Assembly: GCF_000426645.1 (NCBI RefSeq)
Contig: NZ_AUFT01000008.1
Span: 124,001-188,000, forward strand
Source: Nakamurella lactea DSM 19367
GTDB lineage: Bacteria; Actinomycetota; Actinomycetes; Mycobacteriales; Nakamurellaceae
Length of the DNA: 64,000 nucleotides
Direction of reading: 5' to 3'
Both the position numbers and the translations under genes were made by a program. Of this stretch, positions 50,550 to 60,100 are shown one piece after another (position 1 is the first letter of the stretch; every line of letters starts with the position of its first letter). The notes beneath the pieces were generated by a model. That model was not told the origin of the DNA, did no database searches, and saw only the letters and a list, made by a program, of their open reading frames with translations.

Positions 50550-51512
50550 TCAGGATGTCTTCGGGTAGGCCGACCAGCGCGAAGGGTCGACGAGATCGTG
50601 CGGGCCACCGTCGATCGTCCGGTGCACCAGCTCGATCCCTTCGGCAGACAGGGGCGCAGCAGAGGTCGCGGTCAGGATGTCGGCGAGTTGCGCCGGCCTC
50701 CGAACGCCGAGCACGACGGCGTCGACCCACGGGTGACCCAGGACGTAGCCGATTGCCAGGTCGAGCGGGTCCAGACGACCCAGCTCGGCGACCAGCCTGG
50801 TCATTGCAGACTGGGTTGCGGATGCATCGACACCCGGGATCGCCGGCCATCGGCGCGGATCGTCGCTGGACAGCAGCCCCTGCAGCAGAACGGATCGAAC
50901 GACGATCCTGATGTCCCGACGCTCGCGCAATGCCTGCTGCACGGGTTCGGCGAGCCAGCGGCGATCGAGCAGGTTGAACGGCAACTGAACGTACCCGACG
51001 CCTGGTGTTGCGCACGCGGCGAGCAGATCGTCCACCGATCCGACCGACACGCCCCAGCGGGCCGCGGTCCCCTCGGAGACCAGCGCGTCGAGCGTGGTGA
51101 CGGCGGTTCCGCCGGCCACCGTCAGATCGCGGGCCCGATGCAGCAGCAACGCGTCGACGTTCGCCCTGCGCAACTGCTCCAGGGAGGTCCGGATGCTTGC
51201 TCTGATGGCGTGCTCGGCGGTCGCCGGATCGTCATCGACGGAGATGTCGTCCAGCGGGCGCACCTTGGTGACGATCCGCAGCCGGTCGCCGGCTGGTCCG
51301 ATGGTCCCCAGGGCCTGGCCGATGGCGCTCTCGCTGGCGCCATAGGCGCGGGCGGTATCGATCTCGTCGACACCGCCGTCGAGGGCGGTGCGCAGGATCT
51401 CGGCGGCAACTGCATTGTCGGGCGGCTCGCGGTCCACGCCGTTCCCGTAGGACTGTCCGAACTGTGCCGCGCCGAGGACGAGTCGTCCCGGCCGGATGGG
51501 GTCGGTGGCCAC
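50550..51512 (-). CDS. Aldo/keto reductase
   Basis: A reductase of about 320 residues of the AKR superfamily. The catalytic tetrad is visible: Asp in DEIDTARAYG, Tyr in the same segment, Lys in RIVTKVRPLD and His in DALLLHRAR. The barrel ends with YVLGHPWVDAVVLGVRRPAQLADIL. I prefer the GTG at 51512, giving MATDPIRPGRLVLGAAQFG with AAAGG just upstream; an ATG at 51536 would add eight residues. It probably forms an operon with the SDR gene, with which it may share a carbonyl substrate. Confidence 0.9.
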   Translation of the reverse strand: MATDPIRPGRLVLGAAQFGQSYGNGVDREPPDNAVAAEILRTALDGGVDEIDTARAYGASESAIGQALGTIGPAGDRLRIVTKVRPLDDISVDDDPATAEHAIRASIRTSLEQLRRANVDALLLHRARDLTVAGGTAVTTLDALVSEGTAARWGVSVGSVDDLLAACATPGVGYVQLPFNLLDRRWLAEPVQQALRERRDIRIVVRSVLLQGLLSSDDPRRWPAIPGVDASATQSAMTRLVAELGRLDPLDLAIGYVLGHPWVDAVVLGVRRPAQLADILTATSAAPLSAEGIELVHRTIDGGPHDLVDPSRWSAYPKTS

Positions 51513-51599
51513 GCGAGCCTTTCGTCGCTGAAACAAGGTTCCATTAAGGCTACAGCTGGTTCCGGGACTCCTGCGTCGCGGCTGGCGCGGGGCCGCCAG

Positions 51600-51971
51600 C
51601 TAGCGGCTGATCAGCAACAGGATGGACGCGACCACCACCCCGATCGCGGTGCCGGCGTGGACCGCCAGTGCCGTCTTCCGGTTGCCGCGATTGGTCCAGA
51701 TGATCGCCGCGTCGCCGAACGGGGTGATCGCGGCGACCAGCAGCAGCCACCAGAGTGCTTGCGGCGCAGCGAAGATCGCGATGCCGAGAACCAGTCCGGA
51801 GACCACGTCCCTGATCCCCTTCACCTGCCACCAGCCACGGGCGTCCGGTGCCGGCAGCACCGGCAGGCCGAATCCGGCGGCATTGGCCTCGTTCTTGGCC
51901 AGGTAGGCGATGCCGATGCCGATGATGCCGACGACGACGACCCAAGTGATGGCGAGCCCGATGAAATGCAC
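51600..51971 (-). CDS. DUF4267 family membrane protein
   Basis: A 123-residue protein with four hydrophobic helices (FIGLAITWVVVVGIIGIGIAYL, VVSGLVLGIAIFAAPQALWW, LLLVAAITPFGDAAII and VVVASILLL). The central WQVKGIRDVVSGL and RGNRKTALAVHAGTAIGVV segments match DUF4267. Its role is unknown. It is divergent from a TetR gene and both share an intergenic region with palindromic sites, so it is a likely target of that regulator. Confidence 0.88.
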   Translation of the reverse strand: MHFIGLAITWVVVVGIIGIGIAYLAKNEANAAGFGLPVLPAPDARGWWQVKGIRDVVSGLVLGIAIFAAPQALWWLLLVAAITPFGDAAIIWTNRGNRKTALAVHAGTAIGVVVASILLLISR

Positions 51972-51991
51972 CGCTTGTTCCTACTTTCGAG

Positions 51992-52043
51992 TGGTGACCA
52001 GATCACCATGATCTAGCGCTGCTAGAAAGGTTAGCACTGCTAG
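51992..52043. promoter_or_regulatory. Operator candidates between the DUF4267 gene and the TetR gene
   Basis: TGGTGA-N5-TCACCA (51992-52008) is one dyad. CTAGCGCTGCTAG (52013-52025) is a perfect palindrome around GCT, and TTAGCACTGCTAG (52031-52043) is a one-mismatch copy 18 bases away. The repeated CTAGC-N3-GCTAG site lies directly before the TetR start at 52053 and is probably its own operator. Confidence 0.65.
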
Positions 52044-52052
52044 AGTGGTGAT

Positions 52053-52643
52053 GTGCCAGCGCATCGCAAACGTGTCGTGGATCCCGCCGAACGGGAGCGG
52101 GCGATCGTCGACAGTGCCAGATCGATCGCCGAGAGTGACGGCTGGCCCGCCGTCACCACCCGCAGGCTGGCCGACGAGATCGGCTACAGCCAACCCGTGC
52201 TCTACGGGCACTTCCCGGACGGCAAGGTCGGGATCAGGCGGATGGTCGCCCTCGACGGAATCCGCGAACTCACTACCGTGCTGGCGGCGGCACGCGCCCG
52301 CGCTCGCAGTGATCGTCAGCGGTTGGTCGCCGTCGCGGAGGCCTATCTGGAGTTCGGCAGGCAGCATCCGGCAACCTACGAGGCGATGTTCACCCTGCAG
52401 ACCGGCCTGCCGTTTGCCGATCCCCTCGCACCGCAGGAACTTCACGACGCATTCGCCGAACTCGGCGCCGCGCTGCCCCTGCCGGCGAGCGACCCGTTGT
52501 GGGGCGCTCGTACCGAGGTGCTGTGGGCGACCCTGCACGGCCTGGTCACCCTGACCAGGGACGGTCGGCTGTCGGATGCCGGGCCGCAGCGGATCGGTGC
52601 CCTGGTCGACCAGTTGCTCCGAGTCGGCGAAGGCGCCGTCTGA
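52053..52643 (+). CDS. TetR/AcrR family transcriptional regulator
   Basis: A 196-residue repressor. The HTH is DGWPAVTTRRLADEIGYSQP followed by VLYGHFPDGKVGIRRMVALDG. The C-terminal domain (ARSDRQRLVAVAEAYLEFGRQHPATYEAMF) resembles the WHG subfamily of TetR regulators. It starts with GTG at 52053. It is divergent from the DUF4267 gene and the intervening region carries palindromes, suggesting that it controls both genes. Confidence 0.92.
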   Translation: MPAHRKRVVDPAERERAIVDSARSIAESDGWPAVTTRRLADEIGYSQPVLYGHFPDGKVGIRRMVALDGIRELTTVLAAARARARSDRQRLVAVAEAYLEFGRQHPATYEAMFTLQTGLPFADPLAPQELHDAFAELGAALPLPASDPLWGARTEVLWATLHGLVTLTRDGRLSDAGPQRIGALVDQLLRVGEGAV

Positions 52644-52757
52644 CCGCCGACGTCAGACCGGAACCACCAGGACCCGCTGATCGTCGAGGACGACCTGCCC
52701 GTCGGTGGCCGCCGACTTTGTAGAGTCGAAGGCACCGCCGCATCCAGGAGGTTGCCC

Positions 52758-53558
52758 GTGCGAATCGCGATCGCGCAGTTCGAGCCGACCGACGACCCCG
52801 CCGCGAACGGCGCCACCCTCGCCGAGCTGGCCCAGCGCGCGGCTGACGGCGGTGCCAGGTTGATGCTCGCGCCGGAAGGATCGATCACCGATTTCCTGAC
52901 CGATCCGGCAGCCACCGTCAGAAATGCGCAGCCGTTGGACGGGCCTTTCGTCACCTCCCTGGTCGAGGCGTCCGGCCGGCTGGGGATCGCCGTCGTCGCC
53001 GGAACCTTCGTGCCGACGGATACCGCCGGAAAGGTGACGAACACCCTCGTCATCGCCGATCGCGGAGAGTTGCGGGGTACCTATCGCAAGATCCACCTGT
53101 ACGACGCGTTCTCCTTCCAGGAGTCCGACACGGTGGAGGCCGGCAGCCAGGCACCGCCGGTGCTGGAGTTCGACGGGATCTCGATCGGCTTTGCCACCTG
53201 CTACGACCTGCGTTACCCCGAGTTGTTCCGGGTGCTGCGCTCGGCCGGTGCCGACGTTCTGGCGTTGGCCAGCGCTTGGGTGGTCGGGCCCGGCAAGGAA
53301 GAACATTGGTTGACCTTGCTGCGAGCGCGGGCGATCGAGAACACCACCTACGTGATCGCGTCAGACCAGGTGGGCCGCAAGGGGATCGGCCGCTCGGCAG
53401 CGTTCGACCCGTTCGGCCTGCCGTTGCTGGACCTGGGGACGGCTGAGCCGGCGGTCGGTTTTGTCGACGTCGATCCGTCGCGCGTCGCCGCAGTCCGCAA
53501 GATGTTGCCCAGTGGCGAGAACATCCGCTTCGATATCAACACCGTCCCGCGCGCCTGA
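52758..53558 (+). CDS. Carbon-nitrogen hydrolase (nitrilase superfamily) amidase
   Basis: A 266-residue nitrilase-fold enzyme. The catalytic triad is visible: Glu in LAPEGSITDF, Lys in GTYRKIHLYDAF and Cys in GFATCYDLRYPELFRVL. The substrate is an amide or nitrile; many such actinobacterial members are omega-amidase or deaminated-glutathione amidase-like. AGGAGG (52746-52751) precedes the GTG at 52758 by six bases, which fixes the start. No operon partner is evident. Confidence 0.93.
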   Translation: MRIAIAQFEPTDDPAANGATLAELAQRAADGGARLMLAPEGSITDFLTDPAATVRNAQPLDGPFVTSLVEASGRLGIAVVAGTFVPTDTAGKVTNTLVIADRGELRGTYRKIHLYDAFSFQESDTVEAGSQAPPVLEFDGISIGFATCYDLRYPELFRVLRSAGADVLALASAWVVGPGKEEHWLTLLRARAIENTTYVIASDQVGRKGIGRSAAFDPFGLPLLDLGTAEPAVGFVDVDPSRVAAVRKMLPSGENIRFDINTVPRA

Positions 53559-53909
53559 TCGATCCCGGGCGCTTCTTCTCGAGCGCCGCGAGGGTCGAGA
53601 AGTCCTCGGATCTGGTCCGCCGTCGAGCGCAGGCGACATGACTTTCTGTGATCGATCGCCCGCCGCAGAGACCCGTCGGTGTCCGATGATCTCTGGAGAG
53701 CCCCTCGAATGCGGGCTGTCGTCACCCGAATGCGACGCGTTGTAGTCGTTACAGACCAAACAGATCATTTCGGACCACTCATCGGGCCGATTGTTGACGC
53801 ACCGTGCGCGCAACGATTGCATAACGAGGGCGGCCGCCCCATTTGGGTTAGGCAGTTCTCCCCATACTGTCCGCGATGTCGACCTACCTTTCCTCCCGCA
53901 AGGATCCAC
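53559..53909 (+). promoter_or_regulatory. Intergenic region upstream of the large surface protein
   Basis: These 351 bases hold no convincing gene. GC content is lower than around, as expected for a promoter. A dyad TGTA-N5-TACA lies at 53741-53753 and might be a CRP/FNR-like site, but its half-sites are short. I did not find a hairpin with a U-tract or a known riboswitch. Confidence 0.4.
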
Positions 53910-56900
53910 ATGAAGCGCGTCGCCTCGCTCCTGTCCGTGCTCTTGCTGGCCTTGGCCTCGATCGTTGTCGGGGGGTCGCTCGGCGCGAACCCCGCCGCCG
54001 CGGCGCCGTTACCGGCCCCCTACGCGGCCGACGCTCAGAGTTCTGTTCTCGGCGTCGGGCTCACCGTGGCCGCGCTCGATCTGGCCGGGGTCAACCTGGC
54101 CAACTCGCAGGCGAAGACCGACACCGCCGCATCACCGCAGGTGAATTCGTCCTCCCGAAACCTCGGGGTCGCCGTTGCCGGGTTGCCGATCACGGTGGTG
54201 GCGAACCAGAGATCCGCGCCGCCGCAGCTGGCGCCACTGGACGGTGCGCTGCTGGCGGTCAATGCCCTCGGCATCGGAGTCGGGGCGATGACCACCCACA
54301 ACGATGCGCGCTACACGAGCAACAACAGTTGTGTCACAGGCACTCTGCTGTCCGATGCGGTCAATCAGACCGCAGGTGCCACCGTGACCCCGGCCGGCCT
54401 GGCCAATCTGCTGACTCTCGGGGTGTCGTCGGTTCACAATACGAACAGTTTGATCGCCACCAGCGGTCTCAATCGTGCGACGCAGAGTGCCTCGACCGGC
54501 ACCATCTCCGGACTGAACCTGCTGAACGACGCCGTCCAGGTAGGAGTCCAGGGCGACGCCACCCTGACCGCAACCGCCAACGGCCAGACCGGCGGCGCCA
54601 CCATCACCCACCAGGCGCCGACGGTGACCGTGACCGGACCGGGGATCGGCACCGTCACCCTCACCGCCGCGCTGCCGTCGGTCACCGTCACCGTGCCGCT
54701 GGTCGGTAGTACGACAATCACGTTGCACCCGAACCCGACGATCACCACCCAGGCGGCAGACGGCACCGCGATCGCTGCCACCTGGAGCTTCCTGTCGGTG
54801 GACATCGACCTGCTGCTCAACGCGGCATCGGCGATCGTCGACCTCACCCCGATGGCTGTCAGCGCCACCGCGCCGGTCGGCGGAATCGACTGTCCTCCGC
54901 CCGCTCCGGTCATCACCTCCCCGGCCGACGGCAGTACCACCAGCGCCACCCCGACCTACAGCGGTACTGCCGAGCCGAATGCGACGGTCGACGTGCTGGT
55001 CGACGGAACCCCCGTCGGTACGGCGACGGCTGACGGGACGGGTGCCTGGACCACAACGCCGACCACGCCGCTGGCCGGAGGAGCGCACGCGGTCACCGCC
55101 ACTCAGACGATCGCCGGCGCCACGTCGCCGGAATCAGCGCCGAACAACTTCACCGTCGACGCGACAGCCCCACCGGCACCGGTGATCACTACCCCGGCGA
55201 ACGGATCGACGACCAACGACACCACCCCGGCGTTCAGCGGCACCGCCGAGCCCAGCTCGACCCTGTCCCTGACCATAGACAGTGCGGCCACGCCGATCTC
55301 GGTCCCGGTCAATGCCGCCGGCGACTGGACCTATACGCCGGCCACCCCGCTCGCCGAAGGACCACACACTGCGGTCGCGACTGCCACCGACGCGGTCGGG
55401 AACGTCTCGCCGCCGTCGAACACGGTGGCCTTCACCATTGACGCAACGGCGCCGGCAGCACCGGTGATCCAGGTTCCGGCGCAGAATCTGACGACCACCG
55501 ATACCACGCCGACCATCTCCGGAACGGCCGATCCGAACACCACCGTCACGGTGCTGCTCAACGGGAATCCCGTCGGCACCGCCAGTGCCGACGGTGCCGG
55601 CGCCTGGAGCATGTTGCCGGGCACCCCGCTGGCCGACGGACCGTACGCGGCCACCGCGACCGCGGCGGACGCCGCCGGCAACGTGTCTCCGGTGTCCAAC
55701 ACCCGCGACTTCACCGTCGACACCGCCGCGCCGGCGGCCCCGGTGATCACCGTGCCGGTCGATGGTTCGTCGACCAACGACACCACGCCGGACATCTCCG
55801 GTACCGCCGAGGCGAACTCGACCGTCACCGTGTCCGTCGAGGACGAGGTGATCGGGACCGCCGATGTCGACGGCACCGGGAACTGGACGCTGACGCCGAC
55901 GACTCCGCTGGCCCCTGGATCGCACACGGCGACGGCGACCGCCACCGACCTGGCCGGCAACATCTCCCCGGTCTCCAACGAGGTGGGCTTCACGGTCGAC
56001 ACCACCGCGCCGGTGGCACCGGTGATCACCGCCCCGGCCGATGGCTCGACCACCACGGACCCGACGCCGCCGATTTCCGGTACCGCCGAACCGCTTTCCA
56101 CGGTCACCGTGACCGTCGACGGGACCGTCATCGGCACTGCCGATGCCGACGGCGCCGGGAACTGGACGCTGACGCCGACCGCTCCGCTGCCCGACGGTGA
56201 GCACACCGCTACGGCAACCGCGACAGATGCCGCCGGCAACGTATCGCCGGCGTCCGCCCCGGTCACCTTCAGCACGGACGCGTCCGCCCCGGCCGCGCCG
56301 GTGATCACTGCCCCGGCTGACGGCTCGTCGACCAACGACACCACGCCGGACATCACCGGGTCCGCCGAGGCCAATTCGACCGTCACCGTGTCGGTGGATG
56401 GCACCGTGATCGGTACCGTCGACGCGGACGGGGCCGGGGCTTGGACCCTGACGCCGACGACTCCGCTGGCTCCGGGCCCGCATACCGCGTCGGCGACGGC
56501 GACGGATGCGGCCGGCAATGTGTCGGTTCCGTCGGCGCCGGTGAGTTTCACCGTCGACACCACGGCGCCGCCGGCGCCGGTGATCACTGCCCCGGTTGAC
56601 GGCTCGTCGACCAACGACACCACCCCGGACATCACCGGGTCCGCGGAGGCGAACTCGACGGTCACCGTGTCCATCGATGGTGCCGTTGTCGGTACCGCCG
56701 CCGCGGACGGCGCGGGCGCGTGGACGTTCACCCCGACGACGCCTCTGGCCGAGGGACCGCATACGGCGACGGCGACAGCTGCTGATGCGGCGGGCAATGT
56801 GTCGCCGGTGTCGAACGCGGTGACGTTCACCGTTGACACCACGGCGCCGGCGGCGCCGGTGATCACCGCTCCGGCTGACGGGTCGTCGACGAATGACACC

Positions 56901-59105
56901 ACGCCGGACGTGACCGGTACCGCTGAGCCGGGCTCGATCGTGACGGTGACGATCGACAGTGCGGTTGCCGGCACCGCGATCGCCGATCCGTCCGGGAACT
57001 GGACCTTCACTCCCGCAACGAATCTGACCGAAGGGCCGCACACTGCGTCGGCGACCGCGACCGATGCGGCCGGTAACGTGTCGGTTCCGTCAGCGCCGGT
57101 GACGTTCACCGTCGACACCACGGCACCGGCGGCGCCGGTGATCACCGCTCCGGTTGACGGCTCGTCGACCAGCGACACCACCCCGGACGTTATCGGCACG
57201 GCTGAGGCGAACTCGACGGTGACCGTCACCATCGACGCAGTGGTGGCCGGCATCGCCAACGCCGATGGCACCGGAGCCTGGACCTTCACTCCCGCAACAG
57301 ATCTGGCCGACGGTGAACACACAGCCACGGCGACCGCGACTGATGCCGCCGGTAACGTGTCGGTTCCGTCAGCGCCGGTGAGTTTCACCGTCGACACCAT
57401 TGCGCCCGGTGCGCCGGTGATCACCGCTCCGGCGAACGGCTCGTCGACGAATGACACCACGCCGGACGTCATCGGCACGGCTGAGGCGAACTCGACGGTC
57501 ACCGTGTCCATCGACGGCGCGGTCGTCGGTACCGCGCCGGCCGACGGCACCGGCGCCTGGACGTTCACCCCGACCACCGAACTGGCCGCCGGAGAGCACA
57601 CGGCATCCGCCACGGCGGCGGACGCGGCCGGCAACGTGTCCGGAGTCTCGAACACAGTGAGCTTCACCATCGACCTTTCTGCTCCGGCGGCTCCGGTCAT
57701 CACCTCGCCGACCGACGGCGCCACGACCGACGACACCACCCCGGACATCTCCGGCACGGCCGAACCGGGATCCGAAGTCGAGGTGTTCATCGACGGGTAC
57801 CCCATCGGCACCGTCACCGCCGATGATCAGGGCGGCTGGACCCTCACCGTGCCTGAGCCGTTGCCGGACGGTGACTACGAGATCTCCGCCACGGCAACGG
57901 ATCCGGCCGGCAACTCCTCGGATCCTTCGGATCCGGTGATGTTCACGGTGGTCGCCCCGGCGCCGGGAGCGCCGGTGATCATCGGGCCGCCGGAGAACTC
58001 CGTGCACACCGGGCCCGACGTGGTGGTCACTGGTACCGGAGACGCCGGGGCCATCCTGTTGATGATGGACCAGACCGGCAGGATCTACGGGCCGGTGACG
58101 GTCAGCGGCGGCTCGGCGGTGGCGAAGGTCGTATCGGCGACCGCGCCGAAGCTGTTGACCAACAGCGGATTCCAGTCGGGGGCGGCGCTGGCCGCAACCG
58201 CGGTGGCCCGCGGCACCTGGAGTCTGAAGATGACCGGTCTGGCCGACGGGCGATACACGGTGTCTGCCGTCGAGTTCGATGCGCAGGGCGCGATGTCGCC
58301 GGAGTCGAACTTCCGATCCTTCATCGTCGATTCGGCAGCGCCGACGGCACCGGCGATCACCAAGCCGACCGACGGCAGTGTCATCGACGACAACTCGCCG
58401 ACCGTCAGCGGAGTCGGTGAACCGGGGTCAATGGTGACGGTGACCGACCAGGACGGCAAGACGTACGGCCCGGCGACGGTGAAACCCGATGGCAGCTGGT
58501 CGATGCCGATCACCGGTCCGCTACCGGACGGTGTCTACACGCTGACCGCCACCCAGACCGACAGGGCCGGCAACTCCTCCGCGGCCTCCGATCCGGTGAC
58601 GTTCACCATCGACACCACCGCCCCGGATGCTCCGGTGATCACCACCCCCGCGCCCGGGTCGGGGTCAGCAGATACCACCCCGACGATCGGCGGCACCGCA
58701 GAACCGGGTAGCACCGTCACGGTGAGCATCGACGGAGATGTGGTCGGCACCACCGTCACGGATCCGCAGGGGCACTGGAGTTTCGTCCCGACCGAGCCGC
58801 TCGGCGTTGGAACGCATCGGGTGACGGCCACCGCGACCGATGCGATGGGCCACCGGTCGCCGGTATCCAGCGTCGTCGAGTTCACCGTGAACGGGCAGTC
58901 CGACGGCTCCGGCACTGGCGACTCGGATAATGGCAACTCGGGCACCGGGAACTCGGGCAACGGCAACGGCGGGTTGGCCCATACCGGTGCCCCACTGCTC
59001 GGACTCGGGCTCACCGGCCTGCTGCTCCTGCTGGGCGGCGCCCTGCTGATCAGACGGAGCAGGAGGGCCGGCGGCTCAGCTCCCGATGCCGTCCAACTCC
59101 GCTAG
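53910..59105 (+). CDS. Giant cell-wall-anchored protein with about 14 Ig-like (Big) repeats
   Basis: A 1731-residue exported protein. The signal peptide is VASLLSVLLLALASIVVGGS. About 300 residues of a Thr/Val-rich unique domain follow (QSSVLGVGLTVAALDLAGVN), then about 14 Ig-like units of roughly 93 residues starting near residue 330. They share phrases APVITAPADGSSTNDTTPD, VTVSIDGAVVGT and TATATDAAGNVS; units 4-11 are most alike and unit 12 is divergent. A Gly/Asn/Ser-rich spacer, LAHTG, a membrane helix and an Arg-rich tail form a class E sortase signal. The array is typical of adhesins. The stop overlaps the opposing reductase gene by 30 bases. Confidence 0.9.
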   Translation: MKRVASLLSVLLLALASIVVGGSLGANPAAAAPLPAPYAADAQSSVLGVGLTVAALDLAGVNLANSQAKTDTAASPQVNSSSRNLGVAVAGLPITVVANQRSAPPQLAPLDGALLAVNALGIGVGAMTTHNDARYTSNNSCVTGTLLSDAVNQTAGATVTPAGLANLLTLGVSSVHNTNSLIATSGLNRATQSASTGTISGLNLLNDAVQVGVQGDATLTATANGQTGGATITHQAPTVTVTGPGIGTVTLTAALPSVTVTVPLVGSTTITLHPNPTITTQAADGTAIAATWSFLSVDIDLLLNAASAIVDLTPMAVSATAPVGGIDCPPPAPVITSPADGSTTSATPTYSGTAEPNATVDVLVDGTPVGTATADGTGAWTTTPTTPLAGGAHAVTATQTIAGATSPESAPNNFTVDATAPPAPVITTPANGSTTNDTTPAFSGTAEPSSTLSLTIDSAATPISVPVNAAGDWTYTPATPLAEGPHTAVATATDAVGNVSPPSNTVAFTIDATAPAAPVIQVPAQNLTTTDTTPTISGTADPNTTVTVLLNGNPVGTASADGAGAWSMLPGTPLADGPYAATATAADAAGNVSPVSNTRDFTVDTAAPAAPVITVPVDGSSTNDTTPDISGTAEANSTVTVSVEDEVIGTADVDGTGNWTLTPTTPLAPGSHTATATATDLAGNISPVSNEVGFTVDTTAPVAPVITAPADGSTTTDPTPPISGTAEPLSTVTVTVDGTVIGTADADGAGNWTLTPTAPLPDGEHTATATATDAAGNVSPASAPVTFSTDASAPAAPVITAPADGSSTNDTTPDITGSAEANSTVTVSVDGTVIGTVDADGAGAWTLTPTTPLAPGPHTASATATDAAGNVSVPSAPVSFTVDTTAPPAPVITAPVDGSSTNDTTPDITGSAEANSTVTVSIDGAVVGTAAADGAGAWTFTPTTPLAEGPHTATATAADAAGNVSPVSNAVTFTVDTTAPAAPVITAPADGSSTNDTTPDVTGTAEPGSIVTVTIDSAVAGTAIADPSGNWTFTPATNLTEGPHTASATATDAAGNVSVPSAPVTFTVDTTAPAAPVITAPVDGSSTSDTTPDVIGTAEANSTVTVTIDAVVAGIANADGTGAWTFTPATDLADGEHTATATATDAAGNVSVPSAPVSFTVDTIAPGAPVITAPANGSSTNDTTPDVIGTAEANSTVTVSIDGAVVGTAPADGTGAWTFTPTTELAAGEHTASATAADAAGNVSGVSNTVSFTIDLSAPAAPVITSPTDGATTDDTTPDISGTAEPGSEVEVFIDGYPIGTVTADDQGGWTLTVPEPLPDGDYEISATATDPAGNSSDPSDPVMFTVVAPAPGAPVIIGPPENSVHTGPDVVVTGTGDAGAILLMMDQTGRIYGPVTVSGGSAVAKVVSATAPKLLTNSGFQSGAALAATAVARGTWSLKMTGLADGRYTVSAVEFDAQGAMSPESNFRSFIVDSAAPTAPAITKPTDGSVIDDNSPTVSGVGEPGSMVTVTDQDGKTYGPATVKPDGSWSMPITGPLPDGVYTLTATQTDRAGNSSAASDPVTFTIDTTAPDAPVITTPAPGSGSADTTPTIGGTAEPGSTVTVSIDGDVVGTTVTDPQGHWSFVPTEPLGVGTHRVTATATDAMGHRSPVSSVVEFTVNGQSDGSGTGDSDNGNSGTGNSGNGNGGLAHTGAPLLGLGLTGLLLLLGGALLIRRSRRAGGSAPDAVQLR

Positions 59106-59942
59106 GTCGGCTGCCGACAGCTGCATCCCGGCACCCTCGACGTTCGCCCGCAGATGGGCGACCGACGAGGTGCCGGGAATCAGCAGGATGTTCGGCGAGC
59201 GCTGCAGCAGCCAGGCAAGCGCAACCGCGTACGGCGTCGCCTGCAGGCGGGCGGCGACCGCCGCCAGCGTGTCCGACTGCAGCGGAGTGAAACCGCCGAG
59301 CGGGAAGTACGGCACGTAGGCGATCTGCTGCGCGGCAAGGGAATCGATCAGGGCGTCGTCTTCCCGGTGCGCGATGTTGTACCGGTTCTGCACGCTCACC
59401 ACGGGCGCGATGGTTTGCGCCTCGGCCACCTGCTCGGCGGTCACCGTGCTGATCCCCAGGTGTTTGATCAGGCCGTCCTGCTGAAGTTGCGCCAGCACGG
59501 TGAACGGTGCGGCAATGGATCCGGCAGTCGGCGCGTCGAACCCGCCGACCCGCAGGTTCACCACGTCCAGGGCGTCCAGCTTCAGGTTGCGCAGGTTGTC
59601 GTGCACCGCCTGCCGCAGCTGCCCGGGGGCCAACGCCGGCGGCCAGCCGCCCTCGGCGTCCCGGAGCGCACCGACCTTGGTGACGATCCGCAGTGATTCC
59701 GGGTAGGGGTGCAGCGCCTCGGCGATGATCTGGTTGGTGACGTGCGGGCCGTAGTAGTCGCTGGTGTCGATGTGGGTGATGCCGAGTTCGACCACCTCGC
59801 GGAGCACGGCGACGGCGCCGGCGCGATCGGCCGGTGGGCCGAATACATGTGGTCCGGCCAGCTGCATGGCGCCGTAGCCGACGCGGGTGACGGTCAGATC
59901 GTCGGCCATGCTGAACGTGCCGGCCGGAACAGTGGTGGTCAT
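59076..59942 (-). CDS. Aldo/keto reductase, YdbC-like
   Basis: A 288-residue AKR. Catalytic Asp and Tyr are in THIDTSDYYGPH and Lys in RIVTKVGALRD. At the position of the usual active-site His it reads LDVVNLRVGG, a pattern I know from YdbC-type pyridoxal reductases. The nucleotide-binding end is NILLIPGTSSVAHLRANVEGAG. AAGGA before the ATG at 59942 supports the start. The 3' end overlaps the 3' end of the surface-protein gene by 30 bases. It is preceded (59943-60100) by a short stretch without a gene. Confidence 0.92.
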   Translation of the reverse strand: MTTTVPAGTFSMADDLTVTRVGYGAMQLAGPHVFGPPADRAGAVAVLREVVELGITHIDTSDYYGPHVTNQIIAEALHPYPESLRIVTKVGALRDAEGGWPPALAPGQLRQAVHDNLRNLKLDALDVVNLRVGGFDAPTAGSIAAPFTVLAQLQQDGLIKHLGISTVTAEQVAEAQTIAPVVSVQNRYNIAHREDDALIDSLAAQQIAYVPYFPLGGFTPLQSDTLAAVAARLQATPYAVALAWLLQRSPNILLIPGTSSVAHLRANVEGAGMQLSAADLAELDGIGS

Positions 59943-60100
59943 CGGTGTCCTTCGCTTCGCATCGAACGTCGTGGCATTCCACGACCACTCCACTCTGCCG
60001 TCGATCCCGGCGATCATCCAGGGCGGACCGGTCCTAGGACCGGCGTCCCAGAACCGGAGCCCCAGGAACGGCGCGCTCCGCGGTCGGGCACTCCGCAAGA

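Noticed and set aside
55331-57817. Long open frames on the minus strand opposite the giant surface protein
   Set aside because: They exist because the repeated Ig units have biased third positions; the plus-strand frame has a signal peptide, domains and sorting signal, while the antisense text is low-complexity and lacks any family motif.
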